Assembly (NCBI GenBank): GCA_029432795.1
Contig: JARNMJ010000014.1
Span: forward strand, 1 to 64,000
Direction: 5' to 3'
Origin: Pontiellaceae bacterium B12219
GTDB taxonomy: Bacteria; Verrucomicrobiota; Kiritimatiellia; Kiritimatiellales; Pontiellaceae
Length of the DNA: 64,000 nt
In this document: in pieces, positions 18,540 to 27,070 of the stretch
How the letters are laid out: the number at the start of each line of letters is the position of its first letter
Numbering within the stretch: the first letter of the stretch is position 1
Program-made: the position numbers and the translations under genes
Notes under the pieces: generated by a model
Told to the model about the DNA's origin: nothing
Seen by the model: the letters and a program-made list of their open reading frames with translations, nothing else
The model's database searches: none

Positions 18540-20924
18540 TTACAGATTGTTGTTGGATTCCAGAACGTACTCGGTGCCCAATGTAATATACTGCACATTG
18601 AGATCCGGTGTGCCGGATCCGCTGCCCGCCGCCGTAGTCACCGTATTGGCACCGTTATTGACCGAGAAGCTGGTCGCTGAAACCGGCAGGGTACGGTCCA
18701 GGTTCCAGTTGTTGTCATACACATTCACTGAACTTCCGCCGGCAAACTTCAGGTATTCGCCGGGTTCAACATCCCCCGAAACAGACAGGGTTCCGGTACC
18801 GTTCACCGTGATCAGCGGATCTTCCAACGTCGTGGAGGTTTCCACGACCCGGATCACCACCTGCGGCTCCTGTGTGCTGTAAGGATTGTACAGCTCCATC
18901 GTTGTGCCGGAGGTTATCTCCTGAAAGCGCGGCACCGCCCCCCACTCCTGCTCAATCTGATAAAACTCGTCCTCTCCCGAAGTGCGGCCCATGATGCGGT
19001 GAGGCGTAAAGATGTAGTCGCCATTGCTGTCTTTGCCGAGCACCAGCACATCTTCGCTTTGGTAGTGTCCGCCGACCTTGGTCATCATACTGTCAATGTA
19101 GGCGACATCAGCATCTTCCAGCACCGGGGCGATCTCAAGCCAGTACTGGAGAAGCTGAAGTACGTCGTCGCTAAGGCCATGCGAAGCAAGGAGTTCCTCG
19201 CTCACTCCATAACCGCTCTGCGGACAACCCAAAGTCACCCGTCGGCCATTCAGCAGCACACCCTCAGCAGCGTGGAAGTGGGTGTCGAGCATGCTGGTTG
19301 CCAGTGCAGGACGACTGAGATATTCCAAACGGATGCCGACTTCAATCGGGAAATAGCTGTAGCTCAGGTCGTCCTTGACGGAACTGAATTTCTGTTCGAA
19401 GTGGGCGGAAATACTTTGCCCCACCCGGCTGGACGTGGTGGGATGATCCACATAGCTGTAAATGCGATTGAACAGCTCCCGGTTCGTCCAGAAATCGATC
19501 GCATGAATTTCCGGGCCGTCAAAATGTAGATGCCCCAGCTGAAGATCATTGGCGAATGTCGCATATTCCAGGGCCAACTCATCCATCAGGCTGTTTGCCT
19601 GATCAAGATCGTATTCCGGAATATAGTTCTGACCATAGGCACAGTACAGACCCAGCATTTCGTCAGCAGCAGCATGTGCCGCAGCATCCGTACCCTCAAA
19701 CCCGCGTGTGCAGTTTTCGAGAATCCAGACGTCATCATCCGTGCGACTGAATGAGCCCACCCTAATAATCTCATCGCCGATTCTGAAATAATTGTAGTAT
19801 ATATTAGCAGGAGTGTGAGCGAGGCCGTGTTCACCAAGCAGCGGAATGGTCTCGCCCGAATCCGGACGGAAACGAATTGTGGATGCCGACGCATCGACCG
19901 CTTCCTCAAGGATTCCGGCGCCCCAGGAAGCCAGACGGTCATCTACACCTCCGACGATATAATCCGGGTCGTTCTTTCCGATACCACAGCTGACACTGTG
20001 AAGCCGCAGGTACACCCCATTCGTCCGAAGATGATTGGCATAAGCCAGCAGATCCGCCTTGCCGGCGGGAAATACATCGGTATTCACATGAACCCGCGAA
20101 TTATAATTGGGCCAGTATTCACCCCGCCAGGTTTCGGTATGCAGCTTGACCCTCTTGATGTTGTTGGGAATCACATAGGAGTCCGTCAGATTGTAGAGCT
20201 CTGTCAGTGAGGACGCCTCCAGTTGCACCTCACTCATATCGTTATTCTGCGCCGCATAGGCATCAACCCAGGCCAGCACGTCGTTCGTGGTCCAGCTCGT
20301 ATATCCGGCTGGACGAACCATGGTCCCGGCTGCATTCTGTTCGGACCAGACTTCGGCCAGGGCCGCATCCAGTTCGCTTCCACTCAGCGTCCCGTCATAT
20401 AAGACAAACCCACCGAGCCGCCCGTCATGCAGGGAGCCCCAAAGCCAGCGCCATTCCATTTTAATCGTTGTGCCGACACCGTATGGGCTCCAGCCTGATG
20501 TGCTGTCCGCAATATTACTGAGCGAAAAATGGCCGACATCGCCACTGGATTTAAGGTACAGGTTAATCCCCCAGTTGCGGTCATTTGCGCCGATGCCCTG
20601 CACATCGGTCAAGTGGATTGCCAGATGCTTATCATAGGAATCGATACGGAAAGTAAAACTCGGTGATCCGGCGGGATGCGAGACAGTGATCTCATTTCCC
20701 GAGGTCGAGATATCGGTGAGGAGGGTGTCCGTAATGTCCTCGCCATCAAAATAGCGAAGGTGAAAACCCGCCGAAGCATTGGATTCGTGCACATCATGAT
20801 CGCCCAGGACCAGCGTGACCGGTTTGGCGGAAGCATCAAATGTGAGTTCCGAAGCGCCATGGCAGGGCAAAACCGCCAAGCCGGCCCAAAACAGCAACTG
20901 AACATGTAGAAAGTGTTTTATCAT
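18540..20924 (-). CDS. Secreted TIM-barrel-like putative glycosidase (locus 2)
   Basis: 794 residues from the ATG at 20924 (GAGGAAA upstream); signal peptide ends near CHGA. It consists of the unknown module (about 25-170, YFDGED, RIDSYDKHLAIHLTD), the alpha/beta putative catalytic domain (about 200-650) and the C-terminal beta domain ending EYVLESNNNL. It is a clear paralogue of 7757 through its whole length: both carry TWRGEYWP, VNTDVFP, LASWG, NYFRIG, CTRGFEGTDA, YGQNYIPEYDL, HFDGPEIH, SSRVG and HRIMGRT-type motifs. It lacks the N-terminal beta-helix unit. The CAZy family cannot be assigned by eye; the invariant HFDGPE is the best active-site candidate. First gene of the locus-2 operon. 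Confidence 0.75.
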   Translation of the reverse strand: MIKHFLHVQLLFWAGLAVLPCHGASELTFDASAKPVTLVLGDHDVHESNASAGFHLRYFDGEDITDTLLTDISTSGNEITVSHPAGSPSFTFRIDSYDKHLAIHLTDVQGIGANDRNWGINLYLKSSGDVGHFSLSNIADSTSGWSPYGVGTTIKMEWRWLWGSLHDGRLGGFVLYDGTLSGSELDAALAEVWSEQNAAGTMVRPAGYTSWTTNDVLAWVDAYAAQNNDMSEVQLEASSLTELYNLTDSYVIPNNIKRVKLHTETWRGEYWPNYNSRVHVNTDVFPAGKADLLAYANHLRTNGVYLRLHSVSCGIGKNDPDYIVGGVDDRLASWGAGILEEAVDASASTIRFRPDSGETIPLLGEHGLAHTPANIYYNYFRIGDEIIRVGSFSRTDDDVWILENCTRGFEGTDAAAHAAADEMLGLYCAYGQNYIPEYDLDQANSLMDELALEYATFANDLQLGHLHFDGPEIHAIDFWTNRELFNRIYSYVDHPTTSSRVGQSISAHFEQKFSSVKDDLSYSYFPIEVGIRLEYLSRPALATSMLDTHFHAAEGVLLNGRRVTLGCPQSGYGVSEELLASHGLSDDVLQLLQYWLEIAPVLEDADVAYIDSMMTKVGGHYQSEDVLVLGKDSNGDYIFTPHRIMGRTSGEDEFYQIEQEWGAVPRFQEITSGTTMELYNPYSTQEPQVVIRVVETSTTLEDPLITVNGTGTLSVSGDVEPGEYLKFAGGSSVNVYDNNWNLDRTLPVSATSFSVNNGANTVTTAAGSGSGTPDLNVQYITLGTEYVLESNNNL

Positions 20925-20981
20925 ACGCGTATTTCCTCTTTTCCGAACACAATGGCTGTATATTCGATCTATTGACCAAAC

Positions 20982-21025
20982 AATATAACATAGGTTCATC
21001 TTTTAGTAATCCTGCAAACAGAGGA
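20982..21025 (-). promoter_or_regulatory. Leftward promoter of locus 2 with shared operator
   Basis: The inverted repeat at 21010-21025 (plus strand TCCTGCAAACAGAGGA) is centred 33 bp from the centre of -10 TATATT (20987-20982, minus). Predicted leader 51 nt, identical to locus 1. No -35 box. Confidence 0.7.
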
Positions 21026-21163
21026 GATGCTGCCCCCGCCCCCGTCTCAAACGATTAATACCACTCCCTCCGGCCCGAATCATTTACGACCCGGTGATCC
21101 GCTCACTATTTAGTCCCTCTCTATTCAAATCCCATCATGTTTGCGACGGATTTTTAACACCAA

Positions 21164-21206
21164 GGCCGCAAAGTCAACAAAAGTAAGGGATTACATCTTT
21201 GCGGCC
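21164..21206. repeat. Inverted repeat, intergenic
   Basis: GGCCGCAAAG (21164-21173) and CTTTGCGGCC (21197-21206) flank a 23-nt loop. The surrounding text of caa/aag runs resembles the AAAGNNGCAAAG-type intergenic repeats common in environmental genomes. Confidence 0.6.
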
Positions 21207-21278
21207 TTTGCGAAATTGGTCGCTATTCACTTCCCATCATCTGTTAAACCTGGTTCCGGCTCCACCGGGTTGGGTGAG

Positions 21279-21337
21279 TATGTAGTACAGATTTCAGCCT
21301 GCCTTTCCAGAGAACAGCCTGAAGGCTGGACTACATA
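21279..21337. repeat. MITE-like hairpin element
   Basis: Arms of 23 nt (21279-21301 and 21315-21337) pair at about 19 positions, beginning TATGTAGT and ending ACTACATA, around a 13-nt loop. This looks like a short non-autonomous repeat. A genome-wide search would tell. Confidence 0.55.
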
Positions 21338-21364
21338 CAATCGAACATAGTGATGATTCAGGCC

Positions 21365-21408
21365 TCCTATAAACGTAGGATATGAAAACTTTCATTTTCG
21401 GCTACAAT
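21365..21408 (+). promoter_or_regulatory. Rightward promoter of locus 2 with shared operator
   Basis: TCCTATAAACGTAGGA at 21365-21380 with -10 TACAAT at 21403-21408; centre-to-centre 33 bp. Predicted leader about 91 nt, similar to locus 1. No -35 box. Confidence 0.72.
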
Positions 21409-21505
21409 TAAAGACCGTTGCAAAAGGTGGCGCAAGGCTTCGGAGGCATCTTATGCGCCGGAGAGCACGTCAATATACAGGGAACCCCAGCACGAGGAGA
21501 TACAA

Positions 21506-24202
21506 ATGAAGCAATCACGATCACTGAAACACATCCTGCGCGTCGGCACATGGAGCACCGTCCTGGCATTCGGCCTGGCGGCACAAGCGGCAGAATTCTA
21601 CCAAACCCGATCAATGAATCCCGGAGAGCACTGGAACGAAGCATACTGGACCAATGCAACCCATACGGTGACCAATACACCGTCCAGCGGAAACACCTAT
21701 ATCAATGATGTCGGCGGCACCAGAACACCAAGCGATGGCGCGAATTTCCTAGGGGACCTGCTTACGATCAAATCCGGCCGACAGCTTCAATTTAAGCATG
21801 GAAGCAGCTCCTCCGTGACAGTAAACCTGGTCATGGAAGATGGATCCACAATGGCGAATGGCAGCAGCACCGGAAAGATGGAAGGTACGCTCAACGGTAG
21901 CGGCGCTATTACGCTGGATACTACACAGTACGCTGGCCGCCCGATTTTTATCGGATCGCTGCTGGAATCAGACAACACCTTTTCCGAATTCGAAATCGTC
22001 GGAAACGAGGCAAACGTTGTGACGTTTACCAATTCCGCCAACACCTTTACCGGGGTATGGGATGTTGCAAGCGGCACCCTCAATGGCGCAGGGTTTGGAC
22101 AGGCGTCGGGCTTCATCGTTGGCGGCAGTGGACGCCTCGACTTTGATGCCGACTTTGTAAACATGAATGCAGACATCACGATTTCTTCCGGCGGTGAGTT
22201 CCTGCTTGATCAGAATGTGGAGGTCTATTCGGCACAAATCTGGGGCATCACACTCACCAACAACACCTACACCGGTGCCGAACTCAAGGCCAACCCCGTC
22301 TATGGAGCCGCTTTTACCGGCTCCTCCGACGCAAGTACCCTAACGATTTCCTACACCCCGCCGGTCATCGTCGGCGACACCATCTACCAGACCGCTGACA
22401 TGCCGTCCGGGACAGACTGGAATGATCCTTCCTACTGGGACAACGGACTGGCACCCATCTTCAGCAACGACTATGTTAATGCAGGAGCAGGCTGGGGCAC
22501 CCGCACTCCGGGTTCGGGTAGCGGAAGCTTCGGAGGGAACTCGTTAACGCTGACCAACAGCGCCAAACTGACCATTAAAAGCAACGGCCCCTGGACCATA
22601 GATAATTTCAATATCTGGGTAGGATCTTCCATCAGCAGCGGTGGACCTTCTGCTCCAACGATTGCCGGTGGACTGAATCTGAAAGGATCCGGATCGGTTG
22701 TTCTGGATGCACAGTTCCCCGGTAGAATGACCACTATTTCCTCACTCATCGATGCGGATACAACGGTGACCAACATCATTATTCAGATTGGACAAACTGC
22801 ACCGACCAATACGGCCCAGGCCCTGACGGCTGGCTACATCATGAGCGGCCTGCTCAATGATTTCAACGGGGTTTGGGTTGTCCAAGAAGGCCTCTTGAAA
22901 GGCGAAAACTTCGGGGCCGGAAGCTTCCTCATCACCGACATGGGCTATCTGGACTTCGATGCCGACTACAACAACAGCAGCGCAAGCCTAACGATCGAGG
23001 CCAACCCGACCAATTCCACTCAAAGCGGCATGATCCTGCTCGACCAGATCGTGACCGTCGGCTCCGCCACCATCTGGGGCGAAACCCTTGCGGATGGCCT
23101 CTACTTTGGCGGGGACCTGAAAGCACATCCAATTTATGGCGGAGCCTTCGACCCAGCATCCTCCGATGGTGCTCTTCTCGCCGTTGGGGCGGAAATTATT
23201 ACACAAACCGAAGGACACTCTGGCAATGAGAGTTGGGAAACGACCAACAAATGGTCAAATGGTGAAGCCGCATCAACCAACTTCCACTATATCAACAACC
23301 TAGGGGCGGGAACGCGTACACCCAATTACTCCAACCCTACATTCCCGGGTAAGTCGCTAACGCTCGATAATGGTTCTAGTCTTTTGCAAAGGCACACCGG
23401 AACAGGGACGATCTCTAACATGACGATGACTGCGGGTTGCGCGATTTCCCTAGCCACAGGTGGCATCAAAGTATTGGACGGAGATATTGAACTGAAGGGA
23501 TCAGGTTCGTTCACCTTGGACTTCGGGTTTGAGGGCCGCACCTGCGACATCCAATCTCTGTTGACCGTTGGTGAAAGCATTCACACCATTGAACTCAACA
23601 GAAACGGCAATTGGAATACCAATGCATTCAAAACTTCCGGATACACGCTCTCAAATCCTCTCAATACGTTCGATGGCTTGTGGCACGTTCAGGATGGATA
23701 CCTGAAAGGGGTTGGATTCGGCACCAGCAGCTTCCTTGTTGATGACTGGGCTTATCTGGATTTCGATTCGGATTACAGCAACACGAATGCCTCTCTGACC
23801 GTCACCAATGGGGGCATGGTCCTACTCGACCAGACCATCACGGTTGGTGCCGCAAACATCAATGGCGATGAACTGGATGCCAATACCTATTCCGCAGCCA
23901 CCCTCATCTCCACCTATCCAGATGCCTTCGATGCCACCAGTTCGGGAACCCTTATCGTAGACAAAGGTCCGGTACCGGAAATCGGTGATATCACCATCGG
24001 CGTTGCCGATGGCAGTATGGTATTCGGCTGGGACGGATCCGCCTTGGCCAGCTATACTGTGCAGGCAGACAACGATCTGGTTTTCCCTCCGGGTTGGAGC
24101 AATGTGGTCGGCCAGACCGACATCCCCGGCATCGACGGCCCGATGGGCGTGACCAATGCCGTGACAGATCCTAAGATGTTCTACCGGGTGATCGGCAACT
24201 AA
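21506..24202 (+). CDS. Secreted three-repeat beta-helix protein (locus 2)
   Basis: 898 residues, paralogue of 11237. The signal peptide (MKQSRSLKHILRVGTWSTVL start) is nearly the same. Three ~280-residue repeat units start near 32, 285 and 565 with FYQTRSMNP, IYQTADMPSG and TEGHSGNESW; each contains GGNSLTL-type, LKGxxFGxxSFLV and YxGxxLK motifs. The common C-terminal beta domain follows (YTVQADNDLVFPPGW...FYRVIGN). CGAGGAGA lies ~8 nt before the ATG. The strand-rich Thr/Ser/Asn/Gly composition suggests a right-handed beta-helix exposed outside the cell. No catalytic signature is visible. It is monocistronic, with a terminator at 24230, and is followed by the two-component system. Confidence 0.75.
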   Translation: MKQSRSLKHILRVGTWSTVLAFGLAAQAAEFYQTRSMNPGEHWNEAYWTNATHTVTNTPSSGNTYINDVGGTRTPSDGANFLGDLLTIKSGRQLQFKHGSSSSVTVNLVMEDGSTMANGSSTGKMEGTLNGSGAITLDTTQYAGRPIFIGSLLESDNTFSEFEIVGNEANVVTFTNSANTFTGVWDVASGTLNGAGFGQASGFIVGGSGRLDFDADFVNMNADITISSGGEFLLDQNVEVYSAQIWGITLTNNTYTGAELKANPVYGAAFTGSSDASTLTISYTPPVIVGDTIYQTADMPSGTDWNDPSYWDNGLAPIFSNDYVNAGAGWGTRTPGSGSGSFGGNSLTLTNSAKLTIKSNGPWTIDNFNIWVGSSISSGGPSAPTIAGGLNLKGSGSVVLDAQFPGRMTTISSLIDADTTVTNIIIQIGQTAPTNTAQALTAGYIMSGLLNDFNGVWVVQEGLLKGENFGAGSFLITDMGYLDFDADYNNSSASLTIEANPTNSTQSGMILLDQIVTVGSATIWGETLADGLYFGGDLKAHPIYGGAFDPASSDGALLAVGAEIITQTEGHSGNESWETTNKWSNGEAASTNFHYINNLGAGTRTPNYSNPTFPGKSLTLDNGSSLLQRHTGTGTISNMTMTAGCAISLATGGIKVLDGDIELKGSGSFTLDFGFEGRTCDIQSLLTVGESIHTIELNRNGNWNTNAFKTSGYTLSNPLNTFDGLWHVQDGYLKGVGFGTSSFLVDDWAYLDFDSDYSNTNASLTVTNGGMVLLDQTITVGAANINGDELDANTYSAATLISTYPDAFDATSSGTLIVDKGPVPEIGDITIGVADGSMVFGWDGSALASYTVQADNDLVFPPGWSNVVGQTDIPGIDGPMGVTNAVTDPKMFYRVIGN

Positions 24203-24229
24203 GGGGCGGTCTCACGGAGACCTTCGCTG

Positions 24230-24263
24230 AAGTCCCCGCCTCCATACGGCGGGGACTTTTTTA
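24230..24263 (+). terminator. Rho-independent terminator
   Basis: Stem AAGTCCCCGCC / GGCGGGGACTT with a 7-nt loop and a T-run, 28 nt after the repeat protein gene. Confidence 0.92.
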
Positions 24264-24301
24264 TTCGTATATCGACTCACCAGCTGTTCGTGGTATATAA
24301 A

Positions 24302-26329
24302 ATGAACATGTTTCGAACCACAGCCATCTTTGCCGGCGTTTCCGCCGCTGTTGCCCTGACCGCCGGCATGGTCCAGGCCACGGACAAGGACGGCTCGCGG
24401 TATGGCGTGGAGCATCAATCACTTGCTCAACTCGAAAAACGTCTTAAAACGATCGATGCTGAAATTGAACAGTTGGCACACTACAGCCTGCGCGGCGGCG
24501 TGGGCCCCGTCGGGTACCGCTCGCTTAAGAATAAGGAAAATAATACCAAAGAATGGATCCAGGTTGAACTGGGTGAAGCCGCCCCCATCGATCAGGTCGT
24601 CCTGGTGCCGTCGATCTGGCGGGATACCAAAACCGGTTTCCGGGCAGATGGATTTCCCCGCGAGTTTAAGATCGTTGCCGGCACAGCGGCAGATACAAAC
24701 GGCACCGTCATCTCCTCCTTTACAGAAGCGGATTATCTACTGCCCCGAATCGCTCCTGTGGTTATTTCCTGCAGTGCAACAGCATCGTGGCTGCGTGTCG
24801 AAGCCGATAAACTGTCTGCTCGCGCGTGGGATGGAGAATATGACCTGGAACTTGCGGAAATCCTTGTATTTAATGGTCAGGAAAATATCGCGCTGCGCAA
24901 GCCTGTAAACACATCTTCCAAGGGATTCGGCGAGGGTAAAGCCCGTAAAGCCCGCTTTGCGGTTGATGGCTTCCTCCCTTATCTCCTAGATGCGTCTCAG
25001 GGGGAACAGAGCATCGCATTTGTGAGCAAACCGGGTATTGTGGATAAACCAATCCTCACGATCGACCTGGAAAAACCATATCCACTGAACCGTCTCCACC
25101 TCCATGCCACGGACCTCAGCGACACCGTCCCCCACTCCACACCGGCCACATTCGGAATCCCCAAAAAACTGATACTGGAAGGAGCCAATCAGGCGGACTT
25201 TTCGGATGCGGCACAATTGCTCTCTTTTGAGCAGGATTCCGTCTTTGAAGTAGGTCCTATAATCATGCTCAACTTCCCGCAAACCATTTGCCGGTATGTA
25301 CGCCTTATTGCCATTGAGCCCTACCTGGGAACGGAACCCAAAGCAAGCGGATACCAAATCGGCTTTGCTGAAATTGAACTGTTTTCCAACGGGCGAAATG
25401 TGGCCCGGGGCAAACTCTTTCACACCAATTTCGAACCCGCCACGCACGACCGCTCGCTGGTATCACTGACGGACGGCCTTAACCTCTACGGACAAATCCT
25501 GCCCATTCGCGAGTGGATGCAGGAATTATCAAGACGTCACGACCTTGAAACCGAACGTCCCTTTGTTGTGGAGGAGCTGAACCGGCGGTATTCCAAGCAG
25601 AAAGTCAACCTGCACCGTCTTGGCTCGCTCGTGGTTCTGATGGCGGCCGGCATCGTTATTATCATCGTTCTGGACCGAATGGTTCGGCAACGTGCAATTT
25701 ACCGAACACGTGAACGCATTGCCGCCGACCTGCACGATGAGCTCGGTGCGAATCTACATGCCATCGGCCTGCTCAGCGGCATTGCTGAGTCTGTGGTTAA
25801 TGAACCCGAAACGTTGACCGAAACGGTGCGCTGCATCCGGGCCCTGACCAAACGTACCGGCGAAGCCACCAAACTTTGCACGAACATGCTTGAAGCCAAT
25901 GGACTCTGTGAATATCTGGTCGAAGAAATGAAGCGCGCGTCCTATCGCCTGCTGGCCGACCTCGAACACAACATCTCCATCACCGGTGAAAAATTTCTAC
26001 AGGATCTCAAGCCCCGCAAACGGATCGATCTCTTTCTGTTCTATAAAGAATGTCTCACCAACATCATCCGCCATTCAGGAGCAACGAATGTGACCACTGA
26101 GCTGGTGGCTTCTGAAAAATCAATTATTCTCATCATTTGTGATAACGGCCGAGGCATGGAACAAATCGAAGGAAACGGTATTCCCTCATCGCTCAAACGA
26201 CGGGCACGGCTGCTTCGAGGCAAGGTTTCCGCCGAACAGCGAGCTGATGGCGGCACCTGTATTACACTGAAACTAAAGACCGGAAAATGGAATATCGGCA
26301 CAGTTGATATTCCGCCGAAACGAACATAA
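24302..26329 (+). CDS. Membrane sensor histidine kinase with two discoidin-like input domains
   Basis: About 675 residues. A signal/anchor segment (about 1-25) is followed by two F5/8-type-C (discoidin-like) beta domains in the periplasm (about 55-195 and 200-370; WIQVELGEAAPIDQVVL and ILTIDLEKPYPLNRLHL). Such folds usually bind carbohydrate. A transmembrane helix follows at ~445-465 (VVLMAAGIVIIIVL). Then comes a HisKA_3 dimerisation domain with the H-box RIAADLHDELGANLH (phospho-His codon at 25733) and a HATPase domain (ECLTNIIRHSGA, DNGRGM). No Shine-Dalgarno is evident; a GTG at 24290 or ATG at 24308 are alternatives. It is followed 22 bp later by its response regulator. Its position between operator-bearing operons suggests it senses a glycan and controls them (inference). 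Confidence 0.88.
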   Translation: MNMFRTTAIFAGVSAAVALTAGMVQATDKDGSRYGVEHQSLAQLEKRLKTIDAEIEQLAHYSLRGGVGPVGYRSLKNKENNTKEWIQVELGEAAPIDQVVLVPSIWRDTKTGFRADGFPREFKIVAGTAADTNGTVISSFTEADYLLPRIAPVVISCSATASWLRVEADKLSARAWDGEYDLELAEILVFNGQENIALRKPVNTSSKGFGEGKARKARFAVDGFLPYLLDASQGEQSIAFVSKPGIVDKPILTIDLEKPYPLNRLHLHATDLSDTVPHSTPATFGIPKKLILEGANQADFSDAAQLLSFEQDSVFEVGPIIMLNFPQTICRYVRLIAIEPYLGTEPKASGYQIGFAEIELFSNGRNVARGKLFHTNFEPATHDRSLVSLTDGLNLYGQILPIREWMQELSRRHDLETERPFVVEELNRRYSKQKVNLHRLGSLVVLMAAGIVIIIVLDRMVRQRAIYRTRERIAADLHDELGANLHAIGLLSGIAESVVNEPETLTETVRCIRALTKRTGEATKLCTNMLEANGLCEYLVEEMKRASYRLLADLEHNISITGEKFLQDLKPRKRIDLFLFYKECLTNIIRHSGATNVTTELVASEKSIILIICDNGRGMEQIEGNGIPSSLKRRARLLRGKVSAEQRADGGTCITLKLKTGKWNIGTVDIPPKRT

Positions 26330-26351
26330 ACCGATGTTGCGGAACCCTATT

Positions 26352-27014
26352 ATGAAAAAGATTAAAATCATGCTTGTTGAAGATAATCCTGAATATCGGG
26401 ACGTCATAAATTTTGCGATGAAGCGGTACGAAAACTTTGAGCTAAGCGGTCAATTCGGTACTGCCGAGATTGCACTGCGCAGTTTTCACGATATGTCCCA
26501 GCGCATCATCCCGGACATCATTCTGCTCGATCTCAGGCTCCCGGGCATGGACGGACTCGAAGCCCTCGCCCAGTTCCGCAAAACCAGTCCTGAATCCAAA
26601 ATCGTCATATTGACCCAGTCCGACAGCGAAACCGACGTACTAAAGGCCATCACCAAAGGCGCTTCGGGTTATCTGCTGAAAAGTTCCAGTATGCAGGAAA
26701 TTGCCGACGGCATTCAGACGGTTGTACAGGGCGGTGCTTCTCTCGATTCCGGGGTCGCGAAATTTATCCTCAACACTCTGAAATCCAAACTGCCGGAGAA
26801 GGAAGTCAAAGTTTTTCTCACTGAGCGCGAACTGCAGACGCTCACCCTGCTGAGTGAAGGGCTCGTTAAAAAAGAGATTGCGGATCAGCTGAATATCAGT
26901 GTAACCACTGTGGCCACGCATGTGGGCCATATTTATGAAAAGTTTGAAGTCCAGAATGCGCCGGCCGCCATCACCAAAGCCTTCAAACTCGGCATCCTAC
27001 CTGCTGAAGATTGA
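26352..27014 (+). CDS. NarL/FixJ-type response regulator
   Basis: 220 residues. Receiver domain (about 1-125) with acidic pair E10/D11, phospho-acceptor D60 (DIILLDLRLPGMDG) and a Thr/Lys switch region; C-terminal LuxR-type HTH (about 155-215, LTERELQTLTLLSEG, KKEIADQLNISVTTVATHVGHIYEKF). ATG 26352 was preferred because MKKIKIMLVEDN is a standard receiver start; ATG 26334 is also in frame. It is the partner of the upstream kinase. NarL-type regulators bind as dimers to short inverted repeats, which fits the TCCT-N8-AGGA sites at six promoters in the window (inference). Confidence 0.9.
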   Translation: MKKIKIMLVEDNPEYRDVINFAMKRYENFELSGQFGTAEIALRSFHDMSQRIIPDIILLDLRLPGMDGLEALAQFRKTSPESKIVILTQSDSETDVLKAITKGASGYLLKSSSMQEIADGIQTVVQGGASLDSGVAKFILNTLKSKLPEKEVKVFLTERELQTLTLLSEGLVKKEIADQLNISVTTVATHVGHIYEKFEVQNAPAAITKAFKLGILPAED

Positions 27015-27025
27015 TCAATGATACC

Positions 27026-27054
27026 TAAAAGGGAATGCAAGGGTGCATTCCTTT
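27026..27054. terminator. Bidirectional terminator between convergent genes
   Basis: Stem GGAATGCA (27032-27039) / TGCATTCC (27044-27051) is flanked by an A-run on the left and T-run on the right. It serves both the response regulator and the convergent stalk protein gene. Confidence 0.75.
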
Positions 27055-27070
27055 CAGAGCGAAGAACGAA

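Larger units (their letters stand above)
20925..21505. other. Divergent intergenic region, locus 2
   Basis: 581 bp. It contains the leftward (20982-21025) and rightward (21365-21408) promoters and two inverted-repeat elements (21164-21206 and 21279-21337). The 11-mer CTATTGACCAA (20969-20979) sits at the predicted leftward start, just as in locus 1. It is about 200 bp longer than the locus-1 counterpart, and the repeat elements account for the extra length. No gene is credible here. Confidence 0.7.

Noticed and set aside
21141-21350. 69-codon open frame between the locus-2 promoters
   Set aside because: It runs through two inverted-repeat elements, which explains its odd composition; no start signal.
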